Origin: Salticus scenicus | Taxonomy: Eukaryota > Arthropoda > Arachnida > Araneae > Salticidae | DNA: 64,000 nt | Reading direction: 5' to 3' | Assembly (NCBI GenBank): GCA_963930645.1 | Contig: OZ005650.1 | Span: 64,670,718 to 64,734,717 of the forward strand | Shown: in pieces, positions 46,966 through 58,970 of the stretch | Numbering within the stretch: the stretch's first letter is position 1 | Layout: every line of letters begins with the position of its first letter | Notes under the pieces: generated by a model | Database searches by the model: none | Told to the model about the DNA's origin: nothing | The model's input: only the letters and a program-made list of their open reading frames with translations | Position numbers and translations under genes: made by a program

Positions 46966-48259
46966 TTAAAAATGGTTTTTGTTTAATTCTAAATTATTTT
47001 AATTAAAGATTTAAATGTATGTAGGTGTGTCACTCACACGATTTTTCTCTTACCCTGCATTTTAATACTAAGATAGATATTTTGTGTTTTTTAGTTCACA
47101 TTTCTATAAAAGCGTGTTCTTTAATTTTTTTAAAACTATAATATTATTTATTGTGTTTAAATATAAAAGAATTTTTTAAAAGTTAGCTTGTCAGTGAATA
47201 CACAAACTCCAGTGAATCCAAATATGATTATAATGTTGCGTTAAACTATGTAAAATCGTGGGATACAAATTACTTAGCAGTAAACATTTTAAAATTAACA
47301 AAAAAAAAAAAAAAAATCATTTCATTTTTTAAAATTTAAATAACTTTTGATATATTTAAATACATATTTATTTTGCAAATTATCACAATTGTAAGACAGT
47401 AACATAGAAAAAAAAAAGTTTTATTACGTCCTTCTAAGTGAAATAAATCCTTTCGCATCAAATTATTTGAAATTTGATAAGGGCAGATTTTTATATATTA
47501 AATATATAAAACAGTATTGTAAAATTCACATTATTATTATTATTTTGATGTTTATGTTTAGGTGCATTTTCCCTTCTTATAAACATTTGTAAAGGATTAA
47601 AACAGTTTGGTCTTTATATCGATTTTTTTTTATTTTTATTCATTTATTTTATTATTTATTTATTGAGTGTATAGGGGTGAGGGAAGAATAAGTTACTGAT
47701 TGGGCACCATTCAATTATTAGCAGTAAAATACAAAAAATGTTTGTCGTACTTTTTACAAGATGTAGGGTAATCAATTTTTGGATCCATGTAGTGTGTTTG
47801 CTTAATTAAATTTTTAAGCAAATGAATATATATTGTTGTTTGGATTTTCTATTTCATCTTTTACAAAAGGGTTTATTAAAATGTAGTAATATTTAAAGCT
47901 TTTGTTAAAAGATAACGTTTAACTACGTTAATGAACTAATATAGTGCACATAATCCCAGTAAAATATGGGTTATAAGCATAGCTGCCAAATTTTTCCGAT
48001 TTTCGGGAAGATTTACACTAGAATTTTATGATAGTGAACTTCAAAAATCTTAAATCTGTGAAAATTAATGCAAGAAGTTCAGTTTCTTTTGAAAAATATT
48101 CATATTGAAAATTAACACTTTCTAATGTAAGGGGGAAGGGGGTATGTTCCTACATATACAAAAAATTTTATCGGTATTGATCATTATTATGATAAGTACA
48201 ATATATTTTTTAATTTTCAAATTTTATTTATTATTTATTTTTAATTTCCTTTTTTAATT
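46966..48259. other. AT-rich DNA, no gene seen
   Basis: Poly-A run near 47299-47317. A segment at about 47981-48010 (CATAGCTGCCAAATTTTTCC) resembles the terminus of the element at 9266 but lacks a partner. Confidence 0.4.
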
Positions 48260-48897
48260 TCAACGATTGGTTAAAAAATTTTCCTCATTTTGTACATTTA
48301 TTCGAAATTTTTTGTCCTATGCTGTTATTTCTAAAAAGCAACACGATAGCGCCACCTGTTAAGCGATACACACTAAAAGTTGATAGAAAATTTATTTAAA
48401 CTAAATATAAACTATTATTAAAATCTGTGTATTGTTCTTCATTTAGAGTGGTCAGAAAAATGTCAACACACAGGCAAGCATTTTCTGAAAAAGGTAAAAT
48501 CGTGTCCAACCCTGTGGCAGAATTTAGGCGACACAGCGACATTGTCGGAGAAAGAAATAGTCACTTGCAGAAATATTTGCCCATAAAAATGAAAGCTATT
48601 TCCAAATTTCAGTAGAAAATAGAAACTCGTGTCTTGTATTTAAGAATTTTTCAACAGTCTACTAAAAATATTGATGCCTTTATAGTTACATGTACATATT
48701 ATGTGTAAATAAGAAAATATGTCAATATTGTCTTGCAGTAAAGGTTTGTACGAACAAGACTTATCGCAGAAAGCATAAAAAATTTCTGCCATAGGGGTGT
48801 CCAAGTCCTTACAAAATGATTAAATCCATCACAAACTAAGTCGAAAATTTTTATCAATCCAGTACTTTTTAACTATATCAATATAAGAAATGTAAAA
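48260..48897 (-). mobile_element. Helitron-like 5' region, diverged
   Basis: Contains the family words GATAGCGCCACCTGTTAAGC and, near its right edge, AAATCCATCACAAACTAAGTC, CGAAAATTTTTATCAATCC and AGTACTTTTTAACTATAT, matching the 5' module of the 40-44 kb copies in minus orientation. No CTRR end was found to its left. Confidence 0.45.
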
Positions 48898-49009
48898 ATA
48901 TTTTCAAATTTTCCGAAATTCAATGCTGACATTGCATGGTTTGGGACTCTATTTTGGAAACAATATTTGTATTTTTTGCTTACTGAACCTACATATGTAA
49001 GAAAAATAT

Positions 49010-49434
49010 TGCAATTATGACAAATGTTCGACTTTGATATTTTGGTTTACCTATACGTTTTGCAGTTCGCTGAGTTCATTTTTGTTGTTGATTTTGGTGA
49101 ATCTAGCACTTATAATTTTTTTACAGGGACACAATAAGAAAATTCCTTATCGTGCGATAGCGTCTAAATGCCTCATTCGATTGAGCTGAAAAATTATATA
49201 CATGTTATATGGTTACCTTCGCACGAATTGTATAGATTTTGGTGAATCTATCACTTACAGATTTTTTACAGGAGCACAACGAAAAATTCTTTATCATTAT
49301 GAACTATGGGCTCAAAATATTTGAAATGCGATAGCGTTAAATTAAACAGCATACTGTATGGGGGAAAATACTGAAACACCCTATTGTCATTTTCTCTTTT
49401 GTTTATTTTACGACTTCTATTTCCTTAACACGTT
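49010..49434 (+). repeat. ~145-bp tandem repeat, first block
   Basis: Units share GATTTTGGTGAATCTAKCAC, a TTTTTTACAGGRRCACAA stretch and GCGATAGCGT. They recur after the piggyBac-like left end at 49680-50320 (spacing about 170-178) and again at about 56815-57200. Confidence 0.75.
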
Positions 49435-49438
49435 GAGC

Positions 49439-50613
49439 GCCACGCGAATTCTTAAGGAAATCCCCATCAAGCCACGCGCGTTTCTTAGAAAGCGCGTTAT
49501 GTTTACCGTGTTTCAATAAAATCCATTAAAATTCCTTAATGATATCCTGTAATAAATAAAAATTAAGTACATTTCAGTAATTTCGAAGTAAATTTTTCAG
49601 TAATAAACAATATAATTTTTACTTTCCAAACACTATAGTGAGGAAACTATTGTTTGTAATCATGTCAAAAATCCGAATTTGAGATTTTGATGTTTCTATA
49701 CGTTTTGAGGTCCCTTGAGTCAGTTTCCGCTATTTTTACGATGATATATGTATGTGTGTGTGTATGTATGTGTGCATGTCTGTGAGTGAACACGCTAGCG
49801 TCTAAACGCTTTGTTCGAATAAGCTGAAAGTTGGTACGTATATTGTAAGTCACCATAGTACGAACCCTATAGATTTTGGTGAATCTAGCACTTAAGTTTT
49901 TTTTACAGGAACACCAGGAAAAATTATTTATCATTATGGCCTATGGGGCCAAATTTGTAAAAGTCCGATAGAGTCTTAAATCTCGTCTAAATTAATCTGA
50001 GCAAAAAATTTGCACACATGTTATAGGTCACAGTTGCACCCACTGTATAGATTTTGGTGAATTTAGCACTTACTTTTTTTTACAGGGATACAAAGAAAAT
50101 TCTTTATCATTATGGCCTATGGGACCAAAATTTTAAAAGTGCGATAGCGTCTAAACGCCTTATTCAATTGAGCTGAAAATTTATATGAATATTATAAATA
50201 ACTTGCTCTAACTATAAGCATTTTGGTTAATCTAGCATTTATAGGTTTTTACAGGAACACAACAAAAAATTCTTTATCAGTATGATCTTATGGGCTCAAA
50301 GTTCAGTAGCGTTAAATAAAACATCGTGTAATATATGGAGAAAAATACTCACACTCTATTATGGTTTTCTCTCTTTTGTTTGTTTAACAACTCCTCTTTC
50401 TTTACTTTATCTACAAAACTGTTAATTACTCAATGTTCGGAAAGTCCAGTGGTGTCACTCCAGATTTTTTTTAGTTTCATATCATATTTTACTCTTGTCA
50501 GCCACTGGTGGTTGACTAGGCTTCATAAAATATTTTACACTGTCAGCCACCGGTAGTTGACGTAGCCTAAACGGAAAGTTCATCCACCGATGGCTGACAT
50601 GGCACTCAGCGTG
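49439..50613. mobile_element. piggyBac-like element, copy 2, with large internal insertion
   Basis: Left end CACGTTGAGCGCCACGCG after TTAA (49435-49438); right end CATGGCACTCAGCGTG before TTAA (50614-50617). The outer parts match the 292-bp copy at 2237-2528, but about 880 bp of foreign repeats (the GATTTTGGTGAATCTAGCAC tandem units) lies between them. The right side also shows a partial duplication: CAGCCACTGGTGGTTGACTA and CAGCCACCGGTAGTTGACGT about 50 bp apart. Confidence 0.75.
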
Positions 50614-50735
50614 TTAAGTAATTAACGTTTGTTTAAAGAAATTAATATTCAGAAGAAAGTCGAGTGGAGTCACTCCAGATTTTTTTAAATATATATTTTG
50701 ATGTCCAACAATATTTATTTTATTATTATTTTGTC

Positions 50736-50766
<31 letters not shown>

Positions 50767-50807
50767 GGCCTTCCCCAGCCTTTTCATAGAACAGAAGTTC
50801 TAGAAAA

Positions 50808-50811
<4 letters not shown>

Positions 50812-50859
<48 letters not shown>
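50812..50859. repeat. Compound (TA)n(TG)n microsatellite
   Basis: About 15 TA units directly followed by about 8 TG units. Confidence 0.95.
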
Positions 50860-53800
50860 AGAAGACAAATTTTCTTTTGTCTTCCCGCTTGTCTTAGTTT
50901 AGGGGGTATCTATATATCAAAAATTTAAAAATAGTATTTTTTCCCTTTAAGCTATTTATTGCTTTTTCTTCGATGTGTTTGTATAGTATTCTATTGCAAT
51001 CCGAATGAGGAGTTATAAATCTATTCCAAATAGACATTGCGGTGGAAAAGACTAATCGCTTCCTTTCTTTTCAGTTGCTTTTTCCCCTTTTTGATTTGTT
51101 TCCGGAACTACTTGTTGTAATGCACATACATAAGTTTATTGAACTGTGCTGTCTGTAACGTATCGCTGACAGTTACTTAGCCTGATATGTAAAAGCTCAT
51201 CTACGTTCTGCGAATCTTTCTTTGCAATATAAATTTATTGGATCGATAAAGTCAATCATAAAAGTGAATGGAGTAAAAGGTTTCTTTTTATATTTGATTT
51301 TTAAAAGACACCTATATAAAATACTTTTACTTTCAGAGAAACTTTTTTTGAGAATAATATATTGTTCGATTTCTTTAATGCGTGCATCTTTTACTCTGGC
51401 TTCGAGTTCTTGGAAATATTCATGCTTTTCTCCGTGATTTTATTTCATGTTTTATAGTATTATGTTTTATCGCTGTCAGCCGATGGTTATATTTTTTGTG
51501 GTGAAAATATTATGTTACCTATACAAACTTTAAAAAGATGAAATTAGAGTATATAGTTTTTCCAATATTGTTTAAGTGTAAGACATTCAAAATTTTAGCA
51601 TAGGCACGTTTTTTTTCTTCTTTTAAACACGATGTAACTCTTTGTCGTTATTTTTTAACATGCTATGCTCTATTTCAAACAACTTGCTTAAATTCTATAT
51701 ACCGTGTAGTTTTCTAGTGCTGTTCGAATGTACAAAAAGTTTGATATTTATAATCATAATTATGAGGAGGGAATTTTTTTTTTTTTTTTTTTTTTTTTTT
51801 CACTTTCGAAAAAATTTCGAAGTTTTAAAAATCTAAAAAAGGTTGTAAATACGTTTTGTGCTAAGATATATAGAAAACCTTTAAATGAAGTTTCGTGAAG
51901 ATTCAACAAAAAATAAACCGTATGGGGCATTTTAAATTTGACGCAACCACGTAAAAAATAGTTTTTGAGAAAATGGCGTTTTAAAAAATTTCTTCAAACA
52001 ATAGATTAAATATTGCTTTGCAGAAAGAAACGCTTATAACTCAGTACAGAATGATGGGAATTGAAAATTCTTTTTGCCACACATTGCTACTGTTTTGCAG
52101 TTTCATATTTGAGCAAGCATTTAAACCGTGTTTTCTCTTTCGGATACAATTTTTCAGACAACACAAAAACTAATAAATAATTAAAAAAAAAAAAAAAAAT
52201 AACTAAACTTAAAACCTATAATTATCGTTTGTTTAGATGTATTACTAGATACTAGGAAAATATGTATTTATATCTAGGAAGATACGTAGACTCGTAGACA
52301 TACTATTTTATCATGTTTTTATTAACTTCGATTTTTGTTTGTTTGTCCGGTACAAATCTTGCAATCGATTTTTAACTAACTTCCCTACTAGCTAGACATT
52401 TGAAACTTTCAGAATAACTCAGAACCTGGTGACAACATTACTTCGAAGTCCGATTTTCGAATTTTTGATTAGTTTTCTTTTAATTAATTAAAATAGGAAA
52501 ATAATACCCTCCTAATAGCTATAAAAATAGCCATTAAAATATTAGCTATAATTTAATTGTTGCCAAAAAAAAAAAAAATTACGAGGTTATTTTCTTTCGA
52601 CATAAAAATAAATACATTTAATTAAACGTGAACATTAAAAAATTGTAAAAAGTTAAATTATGCATCTCGCAAAAATTGGCGTCATTATCACTTTAAAAAT
52701 TTTATACGCATTGATAAAGTGCTAATGTATTTCTACAGCTATAATTCAACAGAAAATTTAAAAACATGGTTTATAAAAAGTTTTTTATCTTATAATTATT
52801 TATGTTAAGTTCAAAGAACTATCACTGACTCAATTTATTTTTTTTTTCTTCTTTTTTAAGTTTTGGAGAAAACACGGTTTGAATGTTTACTCCTCATTTT
52901 AGTAAAACTCAGGGGTGAGACTTTTTAGGGACTACCCTTGAATACGGGTTTTTTGAAAATTTTGTTGTCTCTATTTCATGTTAAATTGCTTTGTTTTTAT
53001 AGATTTTTTTCATTTTGAATGTTTAATTTGCCTTATAATGTATTAAGAATTCTGCAAATATCCCTTATTTTAGGTAGCCGTGTATGATATATCATTGATA
53101 AGTCTCCACTATCTGCGTGCAAGTGACAGTTTTCAGGGTTTCTGCATGTTAGGTAGTTTCACCCCTGAAACTGAAATATTGAACTTTTAGTCCAATTTTG
53201 CCATTTTGAAAGTCCGCTGTTGCTTTACATTTGTTATAGTCGTGTATAATGCCTAATTTATTATAATCTTTTGGTATTAACGTAATATAGTTATAGTTAA
53301 AAATTTCATTGATGGATAATTAGGCGAAATCTTCGCGCTTATTCCTATGGAATTAATGTTTTGAAACTGACATTTATATGAGAAGGAAATATCTTATTTT
53401 TCTTTCAGTGTCGCAGAAACATAACAAGTTTATTATTTTATAATTAGCAAACGTATTCATTCATTTTCTATACAAATGTCTCAAAAAAAAAAAAAAAAAA
53501 TTGCTTCTACTCCTTTTGAAATAAATTTTTGCGTACGTGCGTGCAGGATAATTGCGAGACATAATTAGACGAAGTGTACCTGATGCTTCTAAAGAAGCAT
53601 AATTTCATACGTTGGTGCTTAACTCATTAAAATTGTTCATCTTCGTTAATTAAAGTCGGATGAAAAGAACTGACGGAAATGTAATTTTTCAGTTGATTAA
53701 ATATTATTTTTAATACTTTTAATGAAGAAAATAAAATATATATACTTCCGTGTTATAGTTAGAAAATTCTCTTTTCTTTTAATTTAGTTTGCTGAGAAGT

Positions 53801-54170
53801 TAGCTATTTTTATTTATGTCGTAGACTGCTTATTTAATTTAAGAGATTTTTTTTTTTTCTTTTCTAATTAAGTCTTATCCGTAACTGTAATGATAAACAT
53901 ATTTTCGCAGGAATGTTTTAATAAATTTTCTCTTATCCTTTTGTTCTAAACACGCCTTGCCATAAAATTGATTTATTTATAGATTATGATGGAACGTTAT
54001 AATTTTTTTTTTTTTTTTTTTTTTTAAATGCGGAAGTGTAAAATTAAAATGATAAGCGAAAACAAGTAATTTTTTTTTTTTAAACTGTGAAAGCAATTTT
54101 AACTACTCGTTTTCTTTTTGAAATGAATTTTCTCCTTATCCAAATTTCAACTAAGCAGTTAAAGGGGGGG
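50860..54170. other. AT-rich DNA, no gene or bounded element seen
   Basis: Short frames (51222-51437, 51642-51836) are I/F/S-rich and unrecognisable; several T runs occur. Two distant segments, near 52100-52140 (AAACCGTGTTTTCTC) and 52865-52890 (AAACACGGTTTGAATG), form a short inverted pair. Confidence 0.4.
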
Positions 54171-54264
54171 GGGGGGTGCTTTTACTTACGTAAAGGAGCC
54201 CGATTTACGAAATGGATGTTGTATCTCACATAATTCAAAAATAGTTGTCCGTAGAAAATTCGTA

Positions 54265-54730
54265 TTTAAAACTGTTAGTCATTCCATGTCAAATCAACAC
54301 ACACACACAAAAAAACAGCATTTTTAACCTGAACCCCCTCAGATTTTTATGAAATTGGGCTCATTTATTTGTCCTATTGAGAAATGAATGTATATCAGTA
54401 ATTAATCCCTATCTCTTTTAGTTTTTGATATAAAGTGCTTCAAAAATGGGTAAAAAATGCAAATTTCCGAAATTCTTCTTCTACAAATGTACCCTTATTT
54501 TATTTCCTAATTAACTTAAAGATTAGTATCATTAGAAAGCTTATAAATACAGGTTTTCAAATGATACATCACAAGTATATATTTTTAAATTTTTTCACTT
54601 TAAGGTTAAACCTTTTGACCTTTGACCTCCAATATCTCAAAGGGTACACATTTGATTTTCTTTTAAAAATTATTTGTTATTTTTACATTTATTATCTATA
54701 ACTATTCAAAGTGGAGTAACTTTCGTTTGA
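54265..54730. repeat. Possible dispersed repeat with TGACCTCCAATATCTCAAA
   Basis: The segment starts near TCATTCCATGTCAAATCAAC and carries CCTTTTGACCTTTGACCTCC and AATATCTCAAAGGG. These phrases resemble a repeat type I associate with arthropod genomes, but no second copy is present here, so the call rests on recollection only. Confidence 0.25.
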
Positions 54731-56020
54731 AACTCTGTATATTATAAAGAAAAAAGAAACTGCTGATTTTATTTGGAGATTTAAAACAAATGCTTATATA
54801 TCCATTATTTAACATGCTATCGTCACACAAATTCATCCACAAATTGTAATGAGTCTATATTAAAATATCCTAAAGTTACAGATCATTTCCTTCACTTAAC
54901 GATACAGGGTGATCACAAACATTATTGATTTTGCTCAATTTGTTACCAGCCCCCTAAATGTTCTCTTAAATCAATCTTCACTGAAAAAACATGAGGAAGA
55001 CCCAGTTCTTTAAATGCCCAATGCTCAAAAACATTTCTTCGAGAGATAAGTTTTTAAATTGAAGAAAATTGATCGTTTGCAAATCTTGCAAAACTTTTGA
55101 GCAGGGGTGTATATGCCAGTTTGATGTTATGGAATTGTTTTTCAACGTCAATGTAAGAGAAATTCCTTTCCTTTAAATTCTATCTGCAATATCTCTTTTA
55201 AACGGAACAGTTTTGAAAAAAGAAAGATGAGAATAAATGAGCACAAATGCAAGTCATTTTTATATTTGTAAATCATGATGTTAAAAAAAAAAAAAAAAGA
55301 AGAAGAAAAGAAAAATAAACGCCTAAAATTCTAAGCATTTAACAACAAATATTAAACATAACTAACAAATATAATATATTGAACTTGTAAGGCTTGATAC
55401 AGGTAAAAAAAAAAAAAAAAAAAAAAAAATGGGGTTCTTTAAAAACAGCCTTTTTAAAAGATTACTTTTATAAAAATGATCTTTTTATTAACATTTTAAA
55501 TGTTTCGAAAATTATTTTTAATAATTACCTATAACTTGTTCAATGAAACACTATTAATTCGATAATAAACATTTATATAGAATAACTGATAAGATGAAAG
55601 ATGTTGTGTATGCATGTATGTGTTTATATATGTTTGTGAGTGCATGAACATGATGTTAGGCCAATAAAAATGGCCTGAAAAATTAAAACCTGGATCGACT
55701 CCTCACACGTAAGTGTAGAATGCAGGCAGTGATAACTTTGTTTTGTATTCCTTTATTAAATAAGTTTTCAAATATGAATAAAATATGTCAGCGTCAGCGT
55801 CAACATTAACAAAAATTTAAAATATATTTACTAATTACTTTTTTTTTTTTTTACAATTATTTGTACTGTGGAAATTGTACGTGGAAGGATATTTTCTCCT
55901 CCCTAGAGGAGCGTTGTTTGTAATACGTCGCTAATATCTTCTTTAAAATTGTTCAGGGAATTTTCCCCCTGTATTTGAATATGAATCCTGTAGAATGATA
56001 GAGAAAGCCCTAATATAGAA
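54731..56020. other. AT-rich DNA, no gene seen
   Basis: A runs near 55283-55298 and 55406-55429. It contains the left partner of a 45-bp inverted repeat at about 55600-55645 whose mate lies inside the neighbouring hAT element. Confidence 0.4.
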
Positions 56021-56455
56021 CAGGGGTAGCCAACCCGCGACCCACCATGTAGTATTTTTTGGCCCGCGAGGAAATTAACAATATTTAAGGTCTGAGAACT
56101 TTGGTTAACCATTAATAAATCCAATCTGAAATTTTGAAGTTAAAATACCTTTCAGTGGTTACTAAATAAACAAACAACACACTTTTTTAAATATATATAT
56201 ATATTAAATCCATTATTCAATCTTTTTATTATAGCTATTAATGTATAGTCATAAATTTTTGACGGTTGTACTGATAAATGAAAATAATTTAATATTAATG
56301 TATTTTTTGCTCTAAATTTTCACCCTCTTTTCTCTCAAAAAAAAAAAAAAAAAGAAATACATACATGATTCATGCACTCACAGACATATATAAACACATA
56401 CATGCATACATATACATAGTGCGGCCCACCAAGTAATTCGGGTTGGACAAGCCTG
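56021..56455. mobile_element. hAT non-autonomous element, CAGGGGTAGCCAACC termini
   Basis: Left CAGGGGTAGCCAACCCGCGA; right reversed CAGGCTTGTCCAACCCGAAT. The target duplication is ATATAGAA / CTATAGAA (7 of 8). GGCCCGC / GCGGCCCACC words sit just inside each end. No transposase. The short minus frames overlapping its edges are spurious. Confidence 0.88.
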
Positions 56456-57572
56456 CTATAGAAGAAAGCGTTTTGGTGAGCACAACATACTGGTTTGAAA
56501 TATACGTATTTCTTCCACATGCCGCCCGTTTCGTTCGTAATAAAAATTATTTAACTTAAATATTTTAAAGTTTGATGTTTTTTTTTTTTTTTTTTTCCTT
56601 TAACACTGGCAACTCTCCAACAATCATTAACTTCTTTAGTTGTGTAAACTCTTTTGGGAAACAGTATTATGAAAGCCCCCTTAATTAATTTATTTTTTAT
56701 TTGTTTCGAAATTTTACTGTGTAACATGCTTCCGCCAATTTCATTATTTTAAATTTTTCGAACATATACTGTATGAATAATGCATCCTGATCGCGAAATA
56801 ATCAGACTATGAGATTTTGGCGTATTTATAATTTTAGAGAGTTCCTGGATTCATTTTTGTTATTTTTTTAGATAATTAATGTGCTTGTGAGTAAACACGA
56901 TAGCGCTTAAACGATTATTTCGATAGAGCTAAGGTAGGTATGTTATAAGTTACCTTTACGCGAACTGTATAGATTTTAATGAGATTTAATAGGACTTACA
57001 GTTGTTTTACAGAGACACAAAGAATAATTCCTATCAATGGGTTATGGACTCGAACTATTTAACGTTCATTAGCGTCTGAAGTCTACATTAAGTAAGATAA
57101 AATTGGGTAGGCTCGTTATTGGTCATTCTCGCATGAATTATTTATATTTATGCGTGCAGGAATTATAGTTTTTACAGGGATATAAAGTAAAGTTCTTAAA
57201 GCGATGAGATTTTTCAGCTTTTTATAGATTTTAACTTTTCAGCTTTTTTGTCTTTTTGGTTGTATATGTATTTGCTACATCATTTAACCAAATAAAAGTT
57301 TTACTTATGCATGTTAATAATTCAGTACTAAAGCATGCATACTCTTATTATAATGATTTTACCATCAAAATTCTAACATTTTATTTCAACAATTTGCCTT
57401 TGCGTTGCGCGTAGTTTCAGCTTTTTCTTTTTTTTGTCTTTTTGCCAATCTTTTCTCTTATACATTGTCTATGGATTTAAAATTGTTTGAAGTTCGTTTT
57501 AGCAATGTTATATTGTTTAAGGGGACTTGGCACCTTTGATTTAACACCACTGAAGGTTTCATAAAAAATATA
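56456..57572. other. AT-rich DNA including a diverged tandem-repeat copy
   Basis: 56815-57200 carries GTTTTACAGAGACACAAAG, GATAGCGCTTAAACG and ATAGATTTTAATGAG words related to the 49-50 kb tandem units. No gene is seen. Confidence 0.45.
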
Positions 57573-57692
57573 CAGGGTAAGTCAAAATGAATATAGCGAT
57601 TACAAACGGCTATAACTGTTTAATGGAAAATAATTTATGATAAGATTAACACAGAATGTAGATGGAACTTCAAAATTTTGTATACATACGTC

Positions 57693-57926
57693 ATAAATGT
57701 TCTATGTGACTTCCCTTGGTCACACGGACAATAGTCCATTTCATACATTCTGAAGCATTTGTTCAGTCACCGACGCAAGCGCATTACACATGCGTACTTC
57801 GAGTTCTTCAATTGTTTTGGGCATGTGAAGCACATACACCCTGTCTTTCACATAAACCCATAGATAAAAATCGCAGGGTCTCAAAGTACGCATTTGTAAT
57901 GCGCTTGCGTCGGTGACTGCAGACAT
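57693..57926 (-). pseudogene. Transposase C-terminal fragment, minus strand
   Basis: The frame reads LRPCDFYLWVYVKDRVYV, then LHMPKTIEELEVRMCNALAS and VTEQMLQNV before a stop. The PCDF(Y/F)LWG-VKD-VY...P.TI.EL..RI..A...V..MLQ..W pattern is the C-terminal part of the transposase common in arthropod mariner/Tc1-related elements. A stop replaces the conserved W after MLQNV, and the final VTKGSH-EH region is out of frame. Upstream catalytic parts are missing. Confidence 0.8.
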
Positions 57927-58002
57927 GCTTCAGAATGCATGGCGTGAAATGGACAACCGTCTTGTTGTCCGTGTGACCAAGGGAAGTCACATAGAACATC
58001 TA
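57883..58002 (+). pseudogene. Transposase C-terminal fragment, plus strand (inverted partner)
   Basis: The frame reads KVRICNALASVTADMLQNAW and then REMDNRLVVRVTKGSHIEHL, better preserved than its inverted partner over the last 30 residues. It has no start codon of its own and no catalytic domain. Confidence 0.8.
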
Positions 58003-58122
58003 ACGTATGTATGCAGAATTTTGGAGTTCCGTCTACATTCTGTGTCAATCTTATCGATAAATTCTTTTCTATTAAATAGTTATAGCCTTTTGTAATCGCT
58101 ATATTCATTTTGACTTATCCTG

Positions 58123-58736
58123 TATATATTGCCATTCAATATTTATACTATATTAGGTTTGTTCAATAAAATGTATATTCAGGCAACAATTCTTATGGTT
58201 TCTGATACATTTTTTACGGGTATCTTTAAATTCAATTTGTTCAGTTTGTACTTTCAAAAAACTTTTTTCGATTTTAAATAGAGTTAGTTTTACAAATTAT
58301 TAATAATTCATTTTGTATATATCATTTGTATAAATGTGTATACAAAGCTTTAAAGCAATAGCGTAAAGAAATTTGTACAAAATTTTGTGCCCCCCCCCCC
58401 CCCCCCAAAAAAAAAAGCACCGAAAACGAGCAATGAAATTTGGTTTTCACACTAATTACAGTTTTGTTCATAACTTTTAACCCGAAGTACATAAAGTCAA
58501 TAATGGAGCATTTTAGAATTGTTCATATTTAACATATATTTTTTGTCAAAAAGTCGATTTTTTTTATTTTTTAGTTAAAAGCTCATGGACCACTTTAAAT
58601 AGAATGAAACTGTATGTTTTAGATTTACAAACATGATCCTCAGTGGAAATTGTATGTTTATCATGTACTACAGGAATTTATTCGGTTATATGAAGGTTCA
58701 GTGGACAAACGTCCAGTCACAGAGTACTGATAGCAT
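58123..58736. other. AT-rich DNA, no gene seen
   Basis: C run followed by an A run near 58390-58417. No bounded element. Confidence 0.4.
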
Positions 58737-58970
58737 TCTCTATCTATATATATATATATAATCTGTGCGCCCAGTGGCAATTTTCTTTGTGTAACGGTAA
58801 CGCTATATTTCGCTTTCTGTTGCATGGAAATGCACCAAACTTGACATGTGCGATGGTCATTTTAAAAACGAATGGTTATTCAATTTAATTGTGTGTCGGC
58901 CAACAGGTGGCGCTGCTATTATTTACTTTCTGCGATTGTGTAAATGACTATATTTTAGCATTTGTTGGTT
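58737..58970 (+). mobile_element. Helitron-like 5' end
   Basis: TCTCTATCTATATATATATA at the start, then GTGTAACGGTAACGCTATAT, GCACCAAACTTGACATGTGC and GCCAACAGGTGGCGCTGCTA. The last phrase is the plus-strand counterpart of the AGCGCCACCTGTTGAGC motif in the 40-44 kb elements. The 3' end is not identified and may lie beyond the gap. Confidence 0.45.

Larger units (their letters stand above)
57573..58122. mobile_element. Foldback element with opposed transposase fragments (550 bp)
   Basis: Begins CAGGGTAAGTCAAAATGAAT, ends with its imperfect reverse complement (CAGGATAAGTCAAAATGAAT reversed), and TA lies on both flanks. Arms of about 230 bp pair along nearly their whole length. The right arm differs by an insert near 57955-57970. 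Each arm encodes the same transposase C-terminus in outward-to-inward order, so the element arose by inverted duplication of a transposon's 3' end. Confidence 0.92.

Noticed and set aside
48427..48615. Possible internal exon (acceptor-like TTGTTCTTCATTTAG, donor-like GGTAAAAT)
   Set aside because: It lies inside a Helitron-like segment, its open frame does not follow the phase-0 end of the 15575 exon, and the peptide is unrecognised.
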